Shown in pieces: positions 51,649 to 51,835 of a DNA stretch of 51,835 nt. The notes below the pieces were generated by a model. It ran no database searches. It saw only the letters and a program-made list of their open reading frames with translations, and was not told the DNA's origin. How positions within the stretch are numbered: the stretch's first letter is position 1; the number at the start of each line of letters is the position of its first letter. Position numbers and translations under genes: made by a program. The DNA comes from Bacteroidota bacterium (GTDB lineage: Bacteria; Bacteroidota; Ignavibacteria; Ignavibacteriales; Ignavibacteriaceae): NCBI GenBank assembly GCA_023475265.1, contig JAMCWE010000045.1:1-51835 (forward strand). Direction: 5' to 3'.

Positions 51649-51835
51649 TGATTGAAAATAAAAAAATATTTAAAAACGTTTGCCTGTTTACTTTAATTAT
51701 TTTAATTGCCGGAATTTCATTTTATTCCTGCACTAAAGATGTCTCCGTCAGCCCGCCGGATGCGCCTCCTCCAAATGGATATGTTTATGTTAATTCTTAT
51801 CCAACCGGCTTTCATATTTATCTTGATTCAAAAGC
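51648..51835 (+). CDS. PEGA-type lipoprotein, 5' part (cut by window edge)
   Basis: The first 62 residues are in the window. The signal peptide ends in FYSC (lipidated Cys29), followed by a Pro-rich linker and GYVYVNSYPTGFHIYLDSK, the start of a PEGA domain (a carbohydrate-facing beta domain often found in surface lipoproteins). The ATG overlaps the preceding stop by one base (TGATG). The remainder lies beyond the window. Confidence 0.8.
   Translation, partial: MIENKKIFKNVCLFTLIILIAGISFYSCTKDVSVSPPDAPPPNGYVYVNSYPTGFHIYLDSK

Noticed and set aside
1-51835. CRISPR array, tRNA or rRNA genes, insertion sequence
   Set aside because: No regularly spaced repeats, no tRNA cloverleaf or rRNA sequence, and no transposase-like frame was found.

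Overview
The window is AT-rich and comes from a Gram-negative member of the Bacteroidota/Ignavibacteria-Chlorobi-like assemblage. This is inferred from content: a TonB-dependent receptor followed by a DUF4249 lipoprotein, DUF6132/DUF1858 small proteins, a DUF4382 lipoprotein, a DUF2279 protein, a Tricorn-type S41 protease, many lipoproteins and secreted proteins, and few strong Shine-Dalgarno sites. No rRNA, tRNA, CRISPR array or intact transposon was seen. Most of the window is chromosomal core or accessory metabolism. The left edge (1-385) holds decayed or cut-off genes.

Layout. 1-1153: the tail of an unrecognised gene, a broken fragment and a DUF1828-like protein. 1224-5059: a DUF2231 membrane protein, an OmpR-type regulator and a histidine kinase read leftward, facing a SCO1 / PCu(A)C copper-chaperone pair read rightward. 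The shared gap carries four half-sites spaced exactly 11 bp apart, a probable response-regulator target. 5101-9362: an aldo/keto reductase, a DUF4382 lipoprotein, and an octaheme hydroxylamine-oxidoreductase-like cytochrome translationally coupled to a histidine-containing membrane protein. 9773-19082: a CPA2 antiporter with USP domains, a desaturase that strongly resembles animal dihydroceramide delta-4 desaturase, small thiol proteins, NDH-2, a saccharopine-dehydrogenase-like enzyme and a fungal/plant-type P3A proton ATPase. 19274-25308: an exported MetX-like hydrolase and a complete TetR / EmrA / EmrB / TolC efflux locus. 25651-29593: small proteins, a YbaK-type editing domain and an M13 metallopeptidase.

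30077-34047 is a candidate electron-transfer locus. It encodes a Cyc2-like fused monoheme cytochrome-porin followed by two paralogous monoheme cytochromes c (one soluble or exported, one a lipoprotein) on either side of a phosphodiester glycosidase. A diheme reaction-centre-type cytochrome lies at 37717. Together with NDH-2, SCO1/PCu(A)C and the octaheme cytochrome, these point to a respiratory lifestyle with several c-type cytochrome branches.

44308-47307 looks like a bacterial version of the mammalian hydroxyproline pathway: a proline/hydroxyproline dehydrogenase-family gene (N-terminal frameshift), a close HOGA1-like 4-hydroxy-2-oxoglutarate aldolase, and an AGXT-like alanine:glyoxylate aminotransferase. 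The right edge (48440-51835) is a TonB-dependent receptor, a DUF4249 lipoprotein and the start of a PEGA-type lipoprotein, coupled by overlapping stop/start codons.

Start codons were revised where the longest reading frame began at an unlikely TTG or GTG and a better ATG lay just inside. Functions are assigned from motif recognition only; no database search was run.
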